Translations under genes and position numbers: made by a program
In this document: in pieces, positions 24,360 to 36,057 of the stretch
How the letters are laid out: each line of letters begins with the position of its first letter
Numbering within the stretch: the first letter of the stretch is position 1
Assembly (NCBI RefSeq): GCF_016801865.2
Contig: NC_068939.1
Location: forward strand, 38,726,747 to 38,790,746
DNA from: Culex pipiens pallens
Lineage: Eukaryota > Arthropoda > Insecta > Diptera > Culicidae
Direction: 5' to 3'
Length of the DNA stretch: 64,000 nucleotides
Notes under the pieces: model-generated
What the model saw: only the letters and a program-made list of their open reading frames with translations
Database searches by the model: none
Told to the model about the DNA's origin: nothing

Positions 24360-24905
24360 CCTTATTCATACCTACAACCTTCCGAAGATATCAAATTGAT
24401 CAAAAATATCCTTTAAAGATACACAATTTTGAATTTTAATATATTATTTTTGTATGGACAGCTGCCAAATTTTTATGGAAAATAATATGGACAAACTTAT
24501 GAAGCAAAATGGCTTCTTTGGGTTTATCGAAAGCACCAAAAAAGTTTCAACCGGATTGAAGAATGTAAAAATTATAATTAAAAAAAGACCGATTTCGTAG
24601 GGAATTACTCAAAAGTATACCTTTTTTAACTAACACTCCAGGTCGTACTTTAAAGTGCTCCCGAAAGTTTGTTTCCTCAAGCGCTTACAATTTCTACGAT
24701 TTGATCCTATCTGTGAGAGTTCTGTGATGACCGTTTTTGTAAATGATTTTCTGTAAAATTAACAGTTTTTTTTTATTTCATGGGACACAAAATCCCAAAA
24801 ACAGCATGTTCAGAGAAATGTTTTCATTTTTTTTTCAAACGCTTACGAAAGGTTTTATAAAACATTTAGAAACATATATCAAATATCTCTTGTTTTTAAA
24901 CAATA
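24360..24905. repeat. Duplicated segment, copy 1 (pair with 30360-30905)
   Basis: Similarity to 30360-30905 covers the F1 right arm and continues about 250 bp past the F1 terminus (gtgctcccgaaagtttgt, caatttctacgatt, gggacacaaaatccca, caaacgcttacgaaagg). So either a segment was duplicated with the foldback or a second repeat is consistently attached to it. Confidence 0.7.
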
Positions 24906-25060
24906 TTGCACAATTTTTTTTCGAATATGGTGCATGGACTTTGTGTGGCCTACCCCAGTACATGTTTAAAAAATAATTATCTTGAGAAACAGTTGGAAAA
25001 TATTCCAAAATTAAATTCAAATCCTATCAACGTCACCCCGGTTTACAGTATTGTTGAGAG
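24906..25060. repeat. 3' fragment of the GGGGTGACTTT element
   Basis: Shares atgcatggactttgtgtggc, taccccagtacat, cttgagaaa and caccccggttta with 48265-48407, the right part of the element at 47483-48407. Truncated on the left. Confidence 0.65.
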
Positions 25061-25193
25061 AGGGAGGAAAAATTGGCAAATTATTGATTTTTTTTGCCTA
25101 TTTTTAAATCATCTTTTTTTCACAATAATTCAACTACCGTGTGATTTTTTTTAAATTTCGCTTTTTTAAGCAATCGGAGGTCTATTCTTCAAT

Positions 25194-25654
25194 CCCGAAC
25201 AGACGGTACCCGAGCAGACGGAAATAACTTGGGAATAACATTTTTTGATTTTTGAAAATACTAGGTCAATAACATATTTTGTTATTTACAACAAGATTTG
25301 TTATTCGTCGTTATAATTTTTTTGTTATTGGATTGTTATTGTAATAACAGACCAATCATATTTTAGTTATCCTTCGAACAAATCTCTGTTATTATTTTTT
25401 GTTATTTTAACAACTAATCCGATCATCACAATAACAATTGGCGGTATTCTTCCATAACAAAAAATGTTATTCCCAAGTTGTTTTGGATTTTAACCAATAT
25501 CAGACCAATAACAAATTTTGTTATGATAACATAAACTGTTATTAAACTCTTATGCAAAAATTGGATTTTCAAGAAGATTCCATAACACTTTCTGTTATTT
25601 TAACAGTATTTGTTATTGAAATGGCATGAATTCTGTTATTACCGTCTGCCCGGG
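25194..25654. mobile_element. Hairpin MITE (CCCGAGCAGACGG), copy 2
   Basis: Starts with a doubled terminus, CCCGAACAGACGG at 25194, then TA, then CCCGAGCAGACGG at 25209. It ends ACCGTCTGCCCGGG at 25654. The interior is the same string of GTTATT/AATAAC hairpins as copy 1. It directly abuts copy 3 in opposite orientation. Confidence 0.85.
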
Positions 25655-26085
25655 TAATAATTAAATTCATGCCATTTCAATAACAAATACTGTTGTTAAA
25701 ATAACAAACAGTGTTATGGATTCTTCTTGAAAAATCAAATTTTGCATAAGAGTTGAATAACAGTTTATGATATCATAACAAAATTCGTTATTGGTCTGAT
25801 ATTGATTGAAAGCCAAAACAACTTTGGAATAACATTTTCTGTTATGGAAGAATACCTCCAACTGTTATTGGGATGACCGGACTAGTTATCAAAATAACAA
25901 AAAGTAATAACAAAGATTTGTTTGAAGAATAACTAAAAATGTTATTAGTCTGTTATTACAACAACAATCCAATAACAAAAAAATCATAACGGCGAATAAC
26001 AAATCTGGTTATAAATAACATAAAATGTTATTGGCCTAGTATTTTCAATTATCAAAAAATGTTATTCCCAAGTTATTTCCGTCTG
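25655..26085. mobile_element. Hairpin MITE, copy 3, inverted and missing both tips
   Basis: Reverse orientation relative to copy 2. It starts within the element (taataattaaattcatgcc) and stops at ttccgtctg, so both outermost 6-13 bp are lost. With copy 2 it forms an inverted repeat of about 890 bp. Confidence 0.8.
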
Positions 26086-28267
26086 ATCTCTTAAATATTT
26101 TCTGGACATTTCGAAAAAAATATTTTCTGGAATGGATAATTGTGAACACTATTCAATAAAATCGAAAATCGAAAAACTGGAAGTTTTTAGTTGAATTTAA
26201 ACTATAAGTGGCTATATCTTGAATAAAACGCACCATGTTTTATCAAAAATCTGTTAAGATTTTTTCGATTAAATATTTTTTATTTTACATTAGTCAGAAG
26301 TTTTGTTGATTAAAATTTCTATTTATTTGCCAAACCTTTTTTTTAATCTATGACGCAAACTATGTTTATGTGAATGTTTCAAAGCCGCTAGTTATTGTTT
26401 TTATTAGATTAAGAATAAGCTAATTTTTACTTGAAACATCCAACTAAAAAAAAATATTGGGAAAAGTATTTAAAACTGTGGTGGGGATAAGGACCAAAGA
26501 TGGCAGATGCACAGATTCGGCTGTGTTTCATAGACATTTGACCTTGTGTCAGAAATTTTTTGAGGTGTACAGACTATTAATTAAATGAATATTTTGTAAA
26601 AATATCAACCAAAAAATTTTTATTGTTGGTCTCGCAATTTTAGAGGGTTTTCTATGGCTGTAAATTGATATATTTGAATTTTAGATAATTGCTCAGACAT
26701 ACACAGACTTAGATACAGACATTAAAATAAACCATGTGGCCTCCCTGATAAAGACACTAGAAATGTGAAAATAGTTATCTGATATTCAAATTTTCGAAAT
26801 AGTGAATCAAAATATAGAATGAAAATTGATTCAAGTGGAAAATAATGAAGGAGGGCAATTTGCCAAAACATATTTGAAATTGCTTTAAACAGAAAAAAAA
26901 CTTAAAAAATATGTTTAAAAATACTTTTTATTTTCATTCAACAAGACAGATTGTATCCTATGCTATGGTATGCTTTTACCTAAAATAATGTGTAAATCAC
27001 TTAATTCAACGGAATCTGATGAGTGAAATAGCTAATCCATGACCAAAACACTAGAATAGATCGGCTTCAGAAACTTAAAAAGATTTTTTTTTTTCCTCGC
27101 ACCAATCATGACCTTTTAAGAGTTTAAGAGGAAGAGCACCCACTCAAGTATTCGACCTTCTGACTTTTTTTTTCCTCCTCCACCACCTTCAATTTAGGAC
27201 CTCGCGAGAGAAGAGTAGGATGGTGGGGGGAAAGTCGTTAAGATTGTCGTTCACCCCCTCACACTGACTGCCATCCTCCATTAGCTTTTTATGAGCCCCC
27301 CCTTGTAAATTGGTCGGCAGCCCTTAGCTTTTGATTGCTTTCGGTGTATCACTTTATTATTGTTGTAATTATTGCATATTATTTCGTTACGATTATAATT
27401 TCACATTATACTGGAACGGTTCCGTCGCCGACAGTGACTATAGAGGACTTCCGTTTCATTTTATGTTTGATTGCTCGTGGCATATTTTTCCGCGCTTTAT
27501 TTCTGGGAATCGCGCGGCATCCACTTTGATAGATTTTATTTCTTGGATTCCGAAATTGGGGGATACCCCGCCAGGAAGGGTGAGTGGTGGGGAGAGCGAA
27601 GGGGGGGGGGGGGGGTTTGAATGAAATCGAATATATTTTATGAAAATGAATTGATTCCCTAGCAATGCAATGCATGCTGCCCTCTCTGCTCTCGCTGTTG
27701 GCAGGGATAAAAAAGAAATCATATTGGGTGCGGGTGGAATTATAGCATATTTTTTTCATACTTCTGGAGAATGCTGATTTATTTTTGCTTTTTGTGTGTG
27801 GAGTTTATTGTGTTGGGCTTCATTTTGAATTGTGCGCTGAAATGGCGATCTCAATAAATTATTATTGAGATGGCTTCAAAATGTGATGCATGAAACTCAA
27901 TACTTGTTATCAATTACATTTTAATTGATCCTCGAAGTTTGAGGTATTGACTTTAATTGTGTTAAATTTTATCATATAGATTGATAGCATATTTGCTGGT
28001 AAAAAATACATTTGTTGTTTTTAGTCAATTAACATGACCCTTTTAGAAAAGTTCTCAGATAAGTTCTAGCTTCAGTTTTTGTTTTATTTTTCCGTGGTTC
28101 TTTGAAATAGTCTACCTTGTTTGTGATCGTTTTTTACTCTTTCTTGCATCAACCAAAATTTCCCAAAAAATTTTGCCGGACTTCATCAAACTATGTAATT
28201 TCTAAAACGGACGTTTGAGAGCCCAAACCGAGTCGAATCAAACGAACCCGAACAAAATCCGTTAAGT
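26086..28267. other. AT-rich, then GC-richer unique sequence; no gene
   Basis: 26086-26300 resembles 32540-32720 (words cttttcgaaaaaaatattttc and ttaaaatct-cg). 26980-27850 is a less AT-rich island with a G-run at about 27601-27615. Its short frames on both strands (27331-27624 plus, 27406-27759 minus) overlap and lack domains. No RNA gene seen. Confidence 0.4.
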
Positions 28268-28854
28268 CAGTGTCTTTGGGAAAGTTGTAGGTATGGATAA
28301 GGACTACACTGAAAAAAATGATACAAGGTAAAAATTTTTGGTGATTTTTAATTTCAGTTTGTGTCAACATGACTTGCAAAAAACACTATTTTTAATTTGG
28401 TTTCTATTTTCTGATATGTTTTAGGGTACATTAAATGCCAACTTTTCAGAAGTTTCCAGAATGTGCCAAAAATATTGGAACGAGTCATACATTTTTCAAT
28501 CAATACTGATTTTTCAATAAATCGAAATATTGGTCGCAAAATTTTTCAGCTTGATTTTTCGATTGAAATTCGAATTTGCAATCAAAAAGTTATTCAGTGA
28601 AATTTTGATAAAGTGTACCGTTTTCAATTTATAGCCATTTTTAGGTAACTTTAAAAAAAAGTCGCAGTTATTTTTTTTTAAACTAATGCCCATGTTTCCC
28701 CACTTTTGAAACAAATAGTTTTGAAAAACTGAGAAAATTCTACATACTTTGTTGATACGACCCTTAGGGAATAAGAGATTCCCAAAAAAGTGTCCACGTG
28801 GTTTATGGATGGTCCCTTAGTTGCTGAGATATTGCCATGCAAAGATTTAAAAAC

Positions 28855-29385
28855 GTTTCTTAATCCACCATTAGGTGGGTGGTGCCTTCCTCACATTTAC
28901 AAAGTAATAATGAAAATAAGTTTATGAAAAAAAAAATATACCTGATACAGACTTTTCCAGAAAACATGCAGACACTCATTTGAAGCAATATGGCAACCGG
29001 ACGTTTCGCATCTGGCGCGACTCTCGCACGTAAACAAAAAGATCCGGCCTTTTGAGGCTATGCAAAAAATCACCCTTTTTTGTATCTACAAAAATCTTTT
29101 TCTTGGCATAACTTTTTAAATACTTTACTAAACAAAATAAAATTTAATAGGGTCTTAGGGGACCCCAAAACGAACAGAATAAGGCGGATCCGGCCAAAAT
29201 CGGTTCAGCCAGTTCTGAGATAATCATGTGGAAAAAAAATCGTGTCTACACACATCCCCACAGACATTTGTTCAGAATTTGATTCTGAGTCGATAGGTAT
29301 ACGTGAAGGTATATCTAGGAGGTGTATTTAGGAAGTTCATTTTTCGAGTGATTTTATAGCCTTGCCTCAGTGAGGTGAGGAAGGC
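28855..29385. mobile_element. 531-bp repeat element with GCCTTCCTCAC words
   Basis: Flanked by AAAAC on both sides (28850-28854, 29386-29390). Removing it restores gatttaaaaacaggaaaattgatg as in other F1 copies. Near the left end is tggtgccttcctcac and at the right end gtgaggaaggc. It is non-coding. A fragment of the same family lies at 55270-55330. Similar sequences are, to my memory, common in mosquito genomes. Confidence 0.75.
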
Positions 29386-29649
29386 AAAACAGGAAAATTG
29401 ATGTTTTCTAAGTCTCATTTCAATGTCGAAATCTTAGCAAATAAAGATTCGATTTTCAATGTTAAAATGTAAAACATTCGTGAAATTTTCCGATCTTTCC
29501 CCAATCATTATTTTTTTCTTTTTTTAAATCAAGACATTTCAAAATGGCGTAGTATTGAATGTTTGGCCTTTTTTAATTGTTAGTTAGTAAAAAATAAAAA
29601 AATGTAAACATCTAGATCAAAAACCGTAGTCTGAAGATTTGAATGAAAA

Positions 29650-30115
29650 AAGTGTTTTAATAGTAGCTTATGCAACATGTTGCAAAAAGAAGATTTTTTT
29701 TCAGCACGAGTCGGTGAACCTCGTTGGATAAATGTACAACTCGTGCTGAAAAAATCAGAATTTGCAACAAGTTCCATACAACATGTTTTGCAATTCCGGA
29801 AAAAACCCTTTGAATTGAATTGTAAGTCATAATTCCATGTATTTAGTCAATCCACCGTTTAAACTGAAATAATGTTGAAAAGTATTACTTTTCAAAACAA
29901 CATCCATTTCAGTCCATTTCAGTGCTGTAAAGTAGAATTTTTCAGTATTTGTTTTGAAAGGGGTTTCATTTCTATTCTGTTATTTTTGGTATTGAAAAGC
30001 AGGCTTTTTCGTCGTACGAGAATGACAAGAAAAGTAAGGGCTTTCACGACGAAATTGCAAAAAATGCATTTTACACTAGTTCAGTTGTTTTGAAATAATT
30101 AGTTTTCAAAAAATG
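29650..30115. repeat. Inverted copy of hairpin repeats (compare 7700-8300)
   Basis: Contains cctcgttggataaatgtac with cagcacgagt and actcgtgctg on either side, then aaaagtattacttttca and the ttatttttggta segment, all in reverse order relative to 7860-8300. Inserted into F1 copy 3. No coding frame. Confidence 0.65.
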
Positions 30116-30359
30116 AAAGATTTAACGAAATCAAATTTTTAGCAAAAGAAAAACTTTTTGCGATACTAAACTTCGAAAATTTTCAAAAATTCAAAAGATG
30201 TTTTAAGCAATCCAAACATGTTACAAATTTCGATTTCGATAAATGAGGTTGAAATTTTTTTTCACCCAATATTTCGAATTTTAGAAAAAAATCGTTATTG
30301 ATTCAAAATTCATAATTCAGTCAAAGATTTTTGCACATTCTCATTACATTTTTTTAACG

Positions 30360-30905
30360 TGTATCATTTTTTTCAGTATAGTTCTTATCCATACCTACAA
30401 CTTTGCCAAAGACACCAAGTCGATAAAAAAATTCCTTCAAAATATACAGATTTTTGAAGTTTCACTAATCATTTTTGTATGGACAGCTGTCAAATTTATA
30501 TGGAAAATTATATGGACAAACTAATAATGCAAAATGGCTTCTTTGTGCATATCGAAGGCACCAATATTGTTTCAGCCGGATTAAAGAATACAAAAATTAA
30601 AATTTAAATAATAAAATGCTGATTTCGTAGAGAATACCGTTTTCAATCAACCTCTTTTTTTGGTGCTCCCGAAAGTTTGTATTCCTCAAGCGCTAACAAT
30701 TTCTACGATTAGATCCCATCTGCAGAGTTCTGCGATGACCTTTTGTAAATGCTTTACTGGAAAATTAACAGTTTTTTTTTATTTCGTGGGACACAAAATC
30801 CCACAAACAGCTTGTTCTCAGAAATGTTTTCATTTTTTTCAAACGCTTACGAAAGGTATTATAAAACATTTAGAAACATATCTCAAATATTTTCCTTTTT
30901 TTCTT
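30360..30905. repeat. Duplicated segment, copy 2 (pair with 24360-24905)
   Basis: See 24360-24905: the F1 right arm plus about 250 bp of downstream sequence are shared, with point differences and small indels. Confidence 0.7.
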
Positions 30906-30939
30906 TCGTTTATCAAAAAGGACCATCCTTTTCCTTAAA

Positions 30940-32029
30940 TTGTTGACCCTTCCTCGGTGGGCTAATAAAATATGAAAAAAGGACCGCAGTGGCGCGCCCG
31001 CGTTGAAAGAATCTTATCAACGGGAAAAAACGGGGTTAAAACTAAACGTCACCGCCATCATCGGTCCTTTTTTTGTTGATGATCATCATGATGATGAAGC
31101 TGACTGACGGACGTCCTAGACGCCACCACAGCTCTGTGACGGGTGGCAGCGAGTAAATCGAATGAATTTTTGACCCATAAAAATTTGCTAGGTGGGAGGG
31201 GGCCGGGGTTTATGTCGAAAAAACGGAGCCCGAAATCGAAACCGTTAACCCTCTTCATACACGTGGTGAGGAGTTGGGCACGAGCAAATTACGGGACCAC
31301 TTTATCGCATATTTTCGGATGATCCGTTTTCCCTTTATCGCGTTTTATTTCGGCCGGGCCCGGAAACGGGGTGGAGGACCGGATCTTCCGGATAACTTTA
31401 TTGACAGGTTAAGGACGATATAGGTAAAATTGATTTTCCCCTCTTTTTTTGACTGGCTGCGTGGGCGGTGGTTTGACGCGCGTTCCGAAATTGTCTTATC
31501 AAAAATAAATGAGACTTTTTTTTGGGGTTGCCTGCTTGCTTTTTGAACTTCCTGAAGGTAGTCTTTCAAGATTATTGGAGGAAGAGTGTTCAGTAGAAAA
31601 GTGTCAACTTTGGTTCTGAGTGTCTTCTGGTCTGGTGAGTGGGGTTTGTGTGCCAATGCAGAATACATAATTTATGCTAGGAAACTAAGTATTATTTAAA
31701 AAAAAAACTTTCACGGAAGGTGGTGGTGTAGTGGAGGAATATGTATCATTTTTTACAGGTTGGCCACTCCAGTTAATAAATTGAGTTAAAAAGTTTGAAA
31801 AAATAGAAAATAGTCGAGAAATTGCTATTTTGCATTAAAAATTAAAAAAAAGTTAAAAATTTCCAAATACTTTTTTCAAAACATAATCTCAATTGAATTT
31901 TGTACAGAGAACTTTCTGTCTAATTTGAAAAGTTTAAAATAGCGGTTGGGCCTCGAAATGTTAAATGAGCAAATCTCTATAAAATATCTTTTGATTTGGC
32001 TCATACAAGTGTCATTGAATTAACCATAT
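30940..32029. other. GC-richer unique island then AT-rich sequence; no gene
   Basis: 30950-31680 has higher GC, a (gat)n-like run near 31080 (gatgatcatcatgatgatgaag) and several overlapping minus-strand frames of 66-107 codons without a domain. From 31690 on the sequence is AT-rich and featureless. Confidence 0.4.
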
Positions 32030-32810
32030 AAGTCTCCAAACAATTCAGGAGCTGTTCATACAAAAATGGTACGTAAATATTTGAAAATATGTAACTTTTG
32101 AAGTAAGTTTTTAATCGATTTGGTGTTTTCAACAAAGTTTTAGGTATTGATGAGGACTTTTCAGAAGAAATATGTACACGGAAATTTTCTTGTCGATTTT
32201 GAAATTAGTTAAAAAAAATATTTCTCAAAATCTGTATTATTAAATTTATGATTTTTTTTATTGTTTTAGAAGACAACACGTAACTTTTGAGCCTTAGAGA
32301 AGTCTGGAGACAGATTTTGCCAAAGAGCTATGTTTAAAAAAAATGCGTAGTATTGAATGTTACAGCCTTTTAAAAAGTTAGTCTTGGTTCTAAAATTTTC
32401 AAAATATTTTTTTTCTAGGGGTTCATAAAATTTCACAAATGTTTCATTTTCAACACTGATAATCTTCATTTTTTCAAATTTTTTATCCGCAGTATTTCAA
32501 CAACCAGAGGTTCAACCTTCAATGTCTCGCAGGCAACTTATTGCAAATTTTCTGAACTTTTCGAAAAAAATATTTTCAAGAATGGCTATGATTGTCCATT
32601 ATTTTGAAGAATCTAAAAAATGGAATTTTTCAGTTAAAAATCTACCTCAAGCGGCAATATATTGGAAACAGAGCAATTTATCAACAATCTTTTAAGTACA
32701 TTTCGATTGCAAATTTGATTCTAATTTTAAAACTGAAGTCCATTTTTTTTTCTTTACTGAATATATTTTTTTCTTTTATCAAAAACACAATTAAAAAAAT
32801 CATGGAAAAT
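32030..32810. repeat. F1-related foldback fragment (F3 type)
   Basis: Shares gagctgttcatacaaaaatgg, atcgatttggtgttttc and ggtattgatgaggacttttcag with 40905-41155 and 51590-51700. It is a diverged relative of F1, with ends unclear. Confidence 0.5.
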
Positions 32811-33329
32811 TAAAAAAAATGGATTGAAATGTTGATTCTTTTTTCTTATTTTTTGTTTCTGAAAAGTCCAAATTAATGATACTGTTTAATTCCTAAATCG
32901 AACTTCGGAGTGCTAATGTTCCAACATTAGTAGCCCATTCGTACTATTTTTTTTTCTTTTTAAATTGCTTTATATTTGAGGAAAAATCCAGCTTTAAAAA
33001 AATGGCCTATAAGACCAGTTTTGATTTATTTTTGAATATTTTTAAGGTGAAACGGGACATTAGTTTATGATCAAATTTTTTTCAACTGAAATCAATTTCT
33101 GAACTCGACAGATTGCAATATATAGAACGTATGTCCGGGAATTTCCATAAGGCACTTTCAAAAAACGCGCGATGTGGTGGCAATATGGCACTGCATTCCC
33201 GTTTCACCTTAAGATGTAAAAAATCCATGTTTTGAGTTATGGCATAAGCTGGTCGATATTCATTTGGCAGCGTAGTCATGTTTTTTTTTTAAATAAATCA
33301 TGATTTTTCTCTCAAAAACAGCTATTTCA
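32811..33329. other. AT-rich stretch, no gene
   Basis: Contains a short word, gtgaaacgggacattag, and its near-complement ttcccgtttcacctt near 33195, suggesting another small inverted repeat. Nothing else supported. Confidence 0.35.
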
Positions 33330-34165
33330 GACCATTTCAAATGTTTTTGGTGTCTTTGATATGCCCAAAAAAGCCATTTTGCATCTAATGTCCATATCAT
33401 TTTCCATACAAATTTAGCAGCTGTCCATACAAAAATTATGTATGAAAATCCAATGGGTCTTTTGAAGGAATTTTTCGATCTATTTAGTGTTTTCGGCAAA
33501 GTTTTAGGTATGAATAAGGACTACACTGAAAAAAAAAAATTACGCAATGAAATAAAAATGTATTTTTATATTTAACTTTTTGTCACAAAAACATGATTTG
33601 CAAATAACAATATTTTTTCAAATATGTTTAAGAGGACATTAAATGCCAACTTTTCAGAAATTTCCAGAATGTGAAAAAATCTTTGACCGAGTTATGAATT
33701 TTTTAATCAATACTGATATTTTTCAAAAAATCGAAATATTGGTTGCAAAAAAAATCCAATATGCAATCAAAAAGTACTTCAGTGAAATTTTGATAAAGTG
33801 CACCGTTTCCAAGTTATAGCCATTTTCAGGTAACTTTTTTGAAAATAGTCCCAGTTATTATTATTTTTTAAATTAGTTCCTTTAAAAAAAAACATTTCCG
33901 AAAGGCTGAGAAAGGCTCTATATTTTGCCAATTTGAACTTTGTTGATAAGACCCTTAATTGCTGAAATATTGCCCTGCAAAGATTTTTAAAACAGGAAAA
34001 TTAATGTTTTTTAAGTTTCATCCTAAAAACTCACCGATATTTCAGCAATTAATGGTTAGATTTTCAATGTTAAAAATGAAACATTCGTGAAATGTTCCGA
34101 TGTTTTCGAAAAAAATATTTTCATTTTTATAAATCAAAACTAACATTTTAAAAGGGCTTAATATT
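33330..34165. mobile_element. Foldback element F1, half copy
   Basis: One arm only: ttggtgtctttgatatgccc, ggactacactgaaaaaa, gccaacttttcagaaatttcc, taaagtgcaccgtttcc, attgctgaaatattgcc, then the start of the return arm (aacattcgtgaaat). Non-coding. Confidence 0.7.
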
Positions 34166-36057
34166 ATATGTTTGGAAAATAGGAAAAAAAAAATCGATAC
34201 CATTTTACAGAGATTGTGAAATATGATAGAACAATAATTCAATAGTGTGAAGGTGACAACAAGAACAAAAGCTGAGAAGGCATATGTTTCAGGAAATTAA
34301 AAAAAAACCTTCTTCTTCAAGCGACTTCTCAAAACGGTTTGTGCCCTTCTTCAAACAGCTCGATTATCAGCACTTTCCGCGACAGCCTCTGCGCCAATTT
34401 ATTTCCCCAAAGATTTAGCAAAGTGACAAAGGTGAACAGGTATATGTCAACTTTTTCTGCCTTCGTCATGCATCAACCGTTCCTCGCGCTGACTTCTGGC
34501 TACTGATAACAAACTGAATTCACATCGTTTCTCTACGGTGACATTTTTCCCCAGCAAAGCCTTAATAAGAAAAGAGGCAATTTTCTCCCCTGCCCGATCT
34601 GGCTCGTCACCGTGTGAAACATTTCAAACTAATGCTCGAACCGCTCCAGAACATCCTTCATCAAATTTTGGCTCAAAAAAAAAAAAAAAAAATGCTACGT
34701 TCAACTTTTCGGCCTGTATTTTTGATTCCATTATCGCATTTTATGATGTCCCCTGCCGAAATAAGCCGAAACAAGCAAAAGTCGCTCCCCAGTGATCCAA
34801 TTTCTCAGGGTGGTCTTACAGGGATAAAAAAAGAAGGGAAATGTTCGCGGCACATTAAGATATTATTGTCGTCGTCGCCGTGCTGTCCCACCTGGACGAC
34901 AAAATATTTCAGCAGATATTTCAAAATGCGTTACCTTTTGTTGGTGTCGAAAAAACAAACATACAAGCACAGAGGTACACGTGGCAGCCCGCTTGGGGAT
35001 TGAGCAGGAGAAGCTGAAAACACGATAAAATTCATAAGAGGCGCGTAATTTAAGTTGCTAAAATGTTTTCCATCACTTTGGAGGAAAAAGGAAACCTTGC
35101 CGCTTTGTGAGGCACTGTACAAATTTTAAAATCATTAAATTACATTCTCCAGACTCAAGATTGTTTAACCGGCCAAGCCACACGTAAAATGCGCCAACTG
35201 TGATGGAAAACACGCCGCCAATTTTGGTGAATGCTTAACATAGACATCCCAAATGAAGAAGTAACGCAAAAGAAGCAGTTTTACCTGTGTCATTTCTTCC
35301 CTCAAAAATACGCCCTAGCCGTATGAAGTATCGTTTGTTTGAAGTTGTTTATGGAATTCCCCCTGCCACCACGAACAGGAATCCGCGGACAAAACTTCTC
35401 AAATTATCTGCCGTGTGCGCGCGCGAGAATAACAACACCGGTAGGAGGGAAAAATATGAAATACTTGGAGCGAAATCAAATTTCAAAATATTTGTCAAAG
35501 AGATTAAAAGTTAATTATTGTGCACACCGTCGACGTCGCGGCGACACGGCTTTGCGAACATTTTCGACGGACAAGGAGAACTCGGCATGGAACTGTTGAA
35601 TTTTTCATCAAAATTTCAACTTAAAATGGATGAGATTTTTTTTTTGTTGACAAAACATTATCTTTTGAATTATGACCAGGTATTTTTCTTTGATAAAAAT
35701 GAAACAAATTGAACTCAAAAAATTTTAATAGGGTTTCCAGCCAAAACAAGTCAGCTTACGTTTGTTAACCAGTAAATCACTACGTTTTACCTAGTCAAAC
35801 TTTATCATTCGATCATAGTCAGTGGCAATAGGTTGGTACACGTGTTACCAGCGTCAATCTAACAAAATACACGAAACTACAGCTGAAGGCATGTCGTTGC
35901 AGCCGGTTATTGAACACTTCTGTGATTTGGCAAACGAATACGTTACAACACCTCACCAGCACGTGTGACTGGGTGATGCATGATTGAAAGTAATATATTT
36001 TATCAATAATTGGATATGTTTCAGACATAACCAGTTTTTCTTTGCCAAACAAAGGAA
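34166..36057. other. GC-richer unique island, no gene
   Basis: 34300-35620 is the longest stretch of non-repetitive, mixed composition in the window. Plus-strand frames at 34538-34795, 34614-35003 and 35339-35599 overlap in different phases and show no domain, so I do not call them. 35620-36057 is AT-rich. Candidate regulatory or intronic DNA. Confidence 0.4.

Larger units (their letters stand above)
18132..24611. mobile_element. Foldback element F1, copy 2, with nested insertions
   Basis: Left terminus TGAGCAATTCTC (18132-18143) and right terminus GGAATTACTCA (24601-24611) are near-inverted. The left arm runs to ~19335 and the right arm from ~19370 to 24611. Removing three inserts (18473-18920, a tRNA-like insert at ~18946-19103, and 19738-24165) restores continuous F1 arms, for example cataactcg joins ttcaaagatttttgcccattc as in copy 1 at ~10330. 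The F1 body itself has no coding frame. Confidence 0.8.
28268..30632. mobile_element. Foldback element F1, copy 3, with two insertions
   Basis: Left arm from tcagtgtctttgggaaagttg (truncated at its outer end) and right arm ending near cgtagagaatac. It is interrupted by 28855-29385, which has a 5-bp duplication, and by a hairpin repeat at ~29650-30115. The F1 words (actacactgaaaaaaatgat, cttagttgctgagatattgcc, gacagctgtcaaattt) are clear. Confidence 0.75.

Noticed and set aside
25205..26085. CRISPR-like array of regularly spaced GTTATT repeats
   Set aside because: Repeats are short, irregularly spaced, palindromic and shared between dispersed copies; spacers are not unique, and the genome is eukaryotic.
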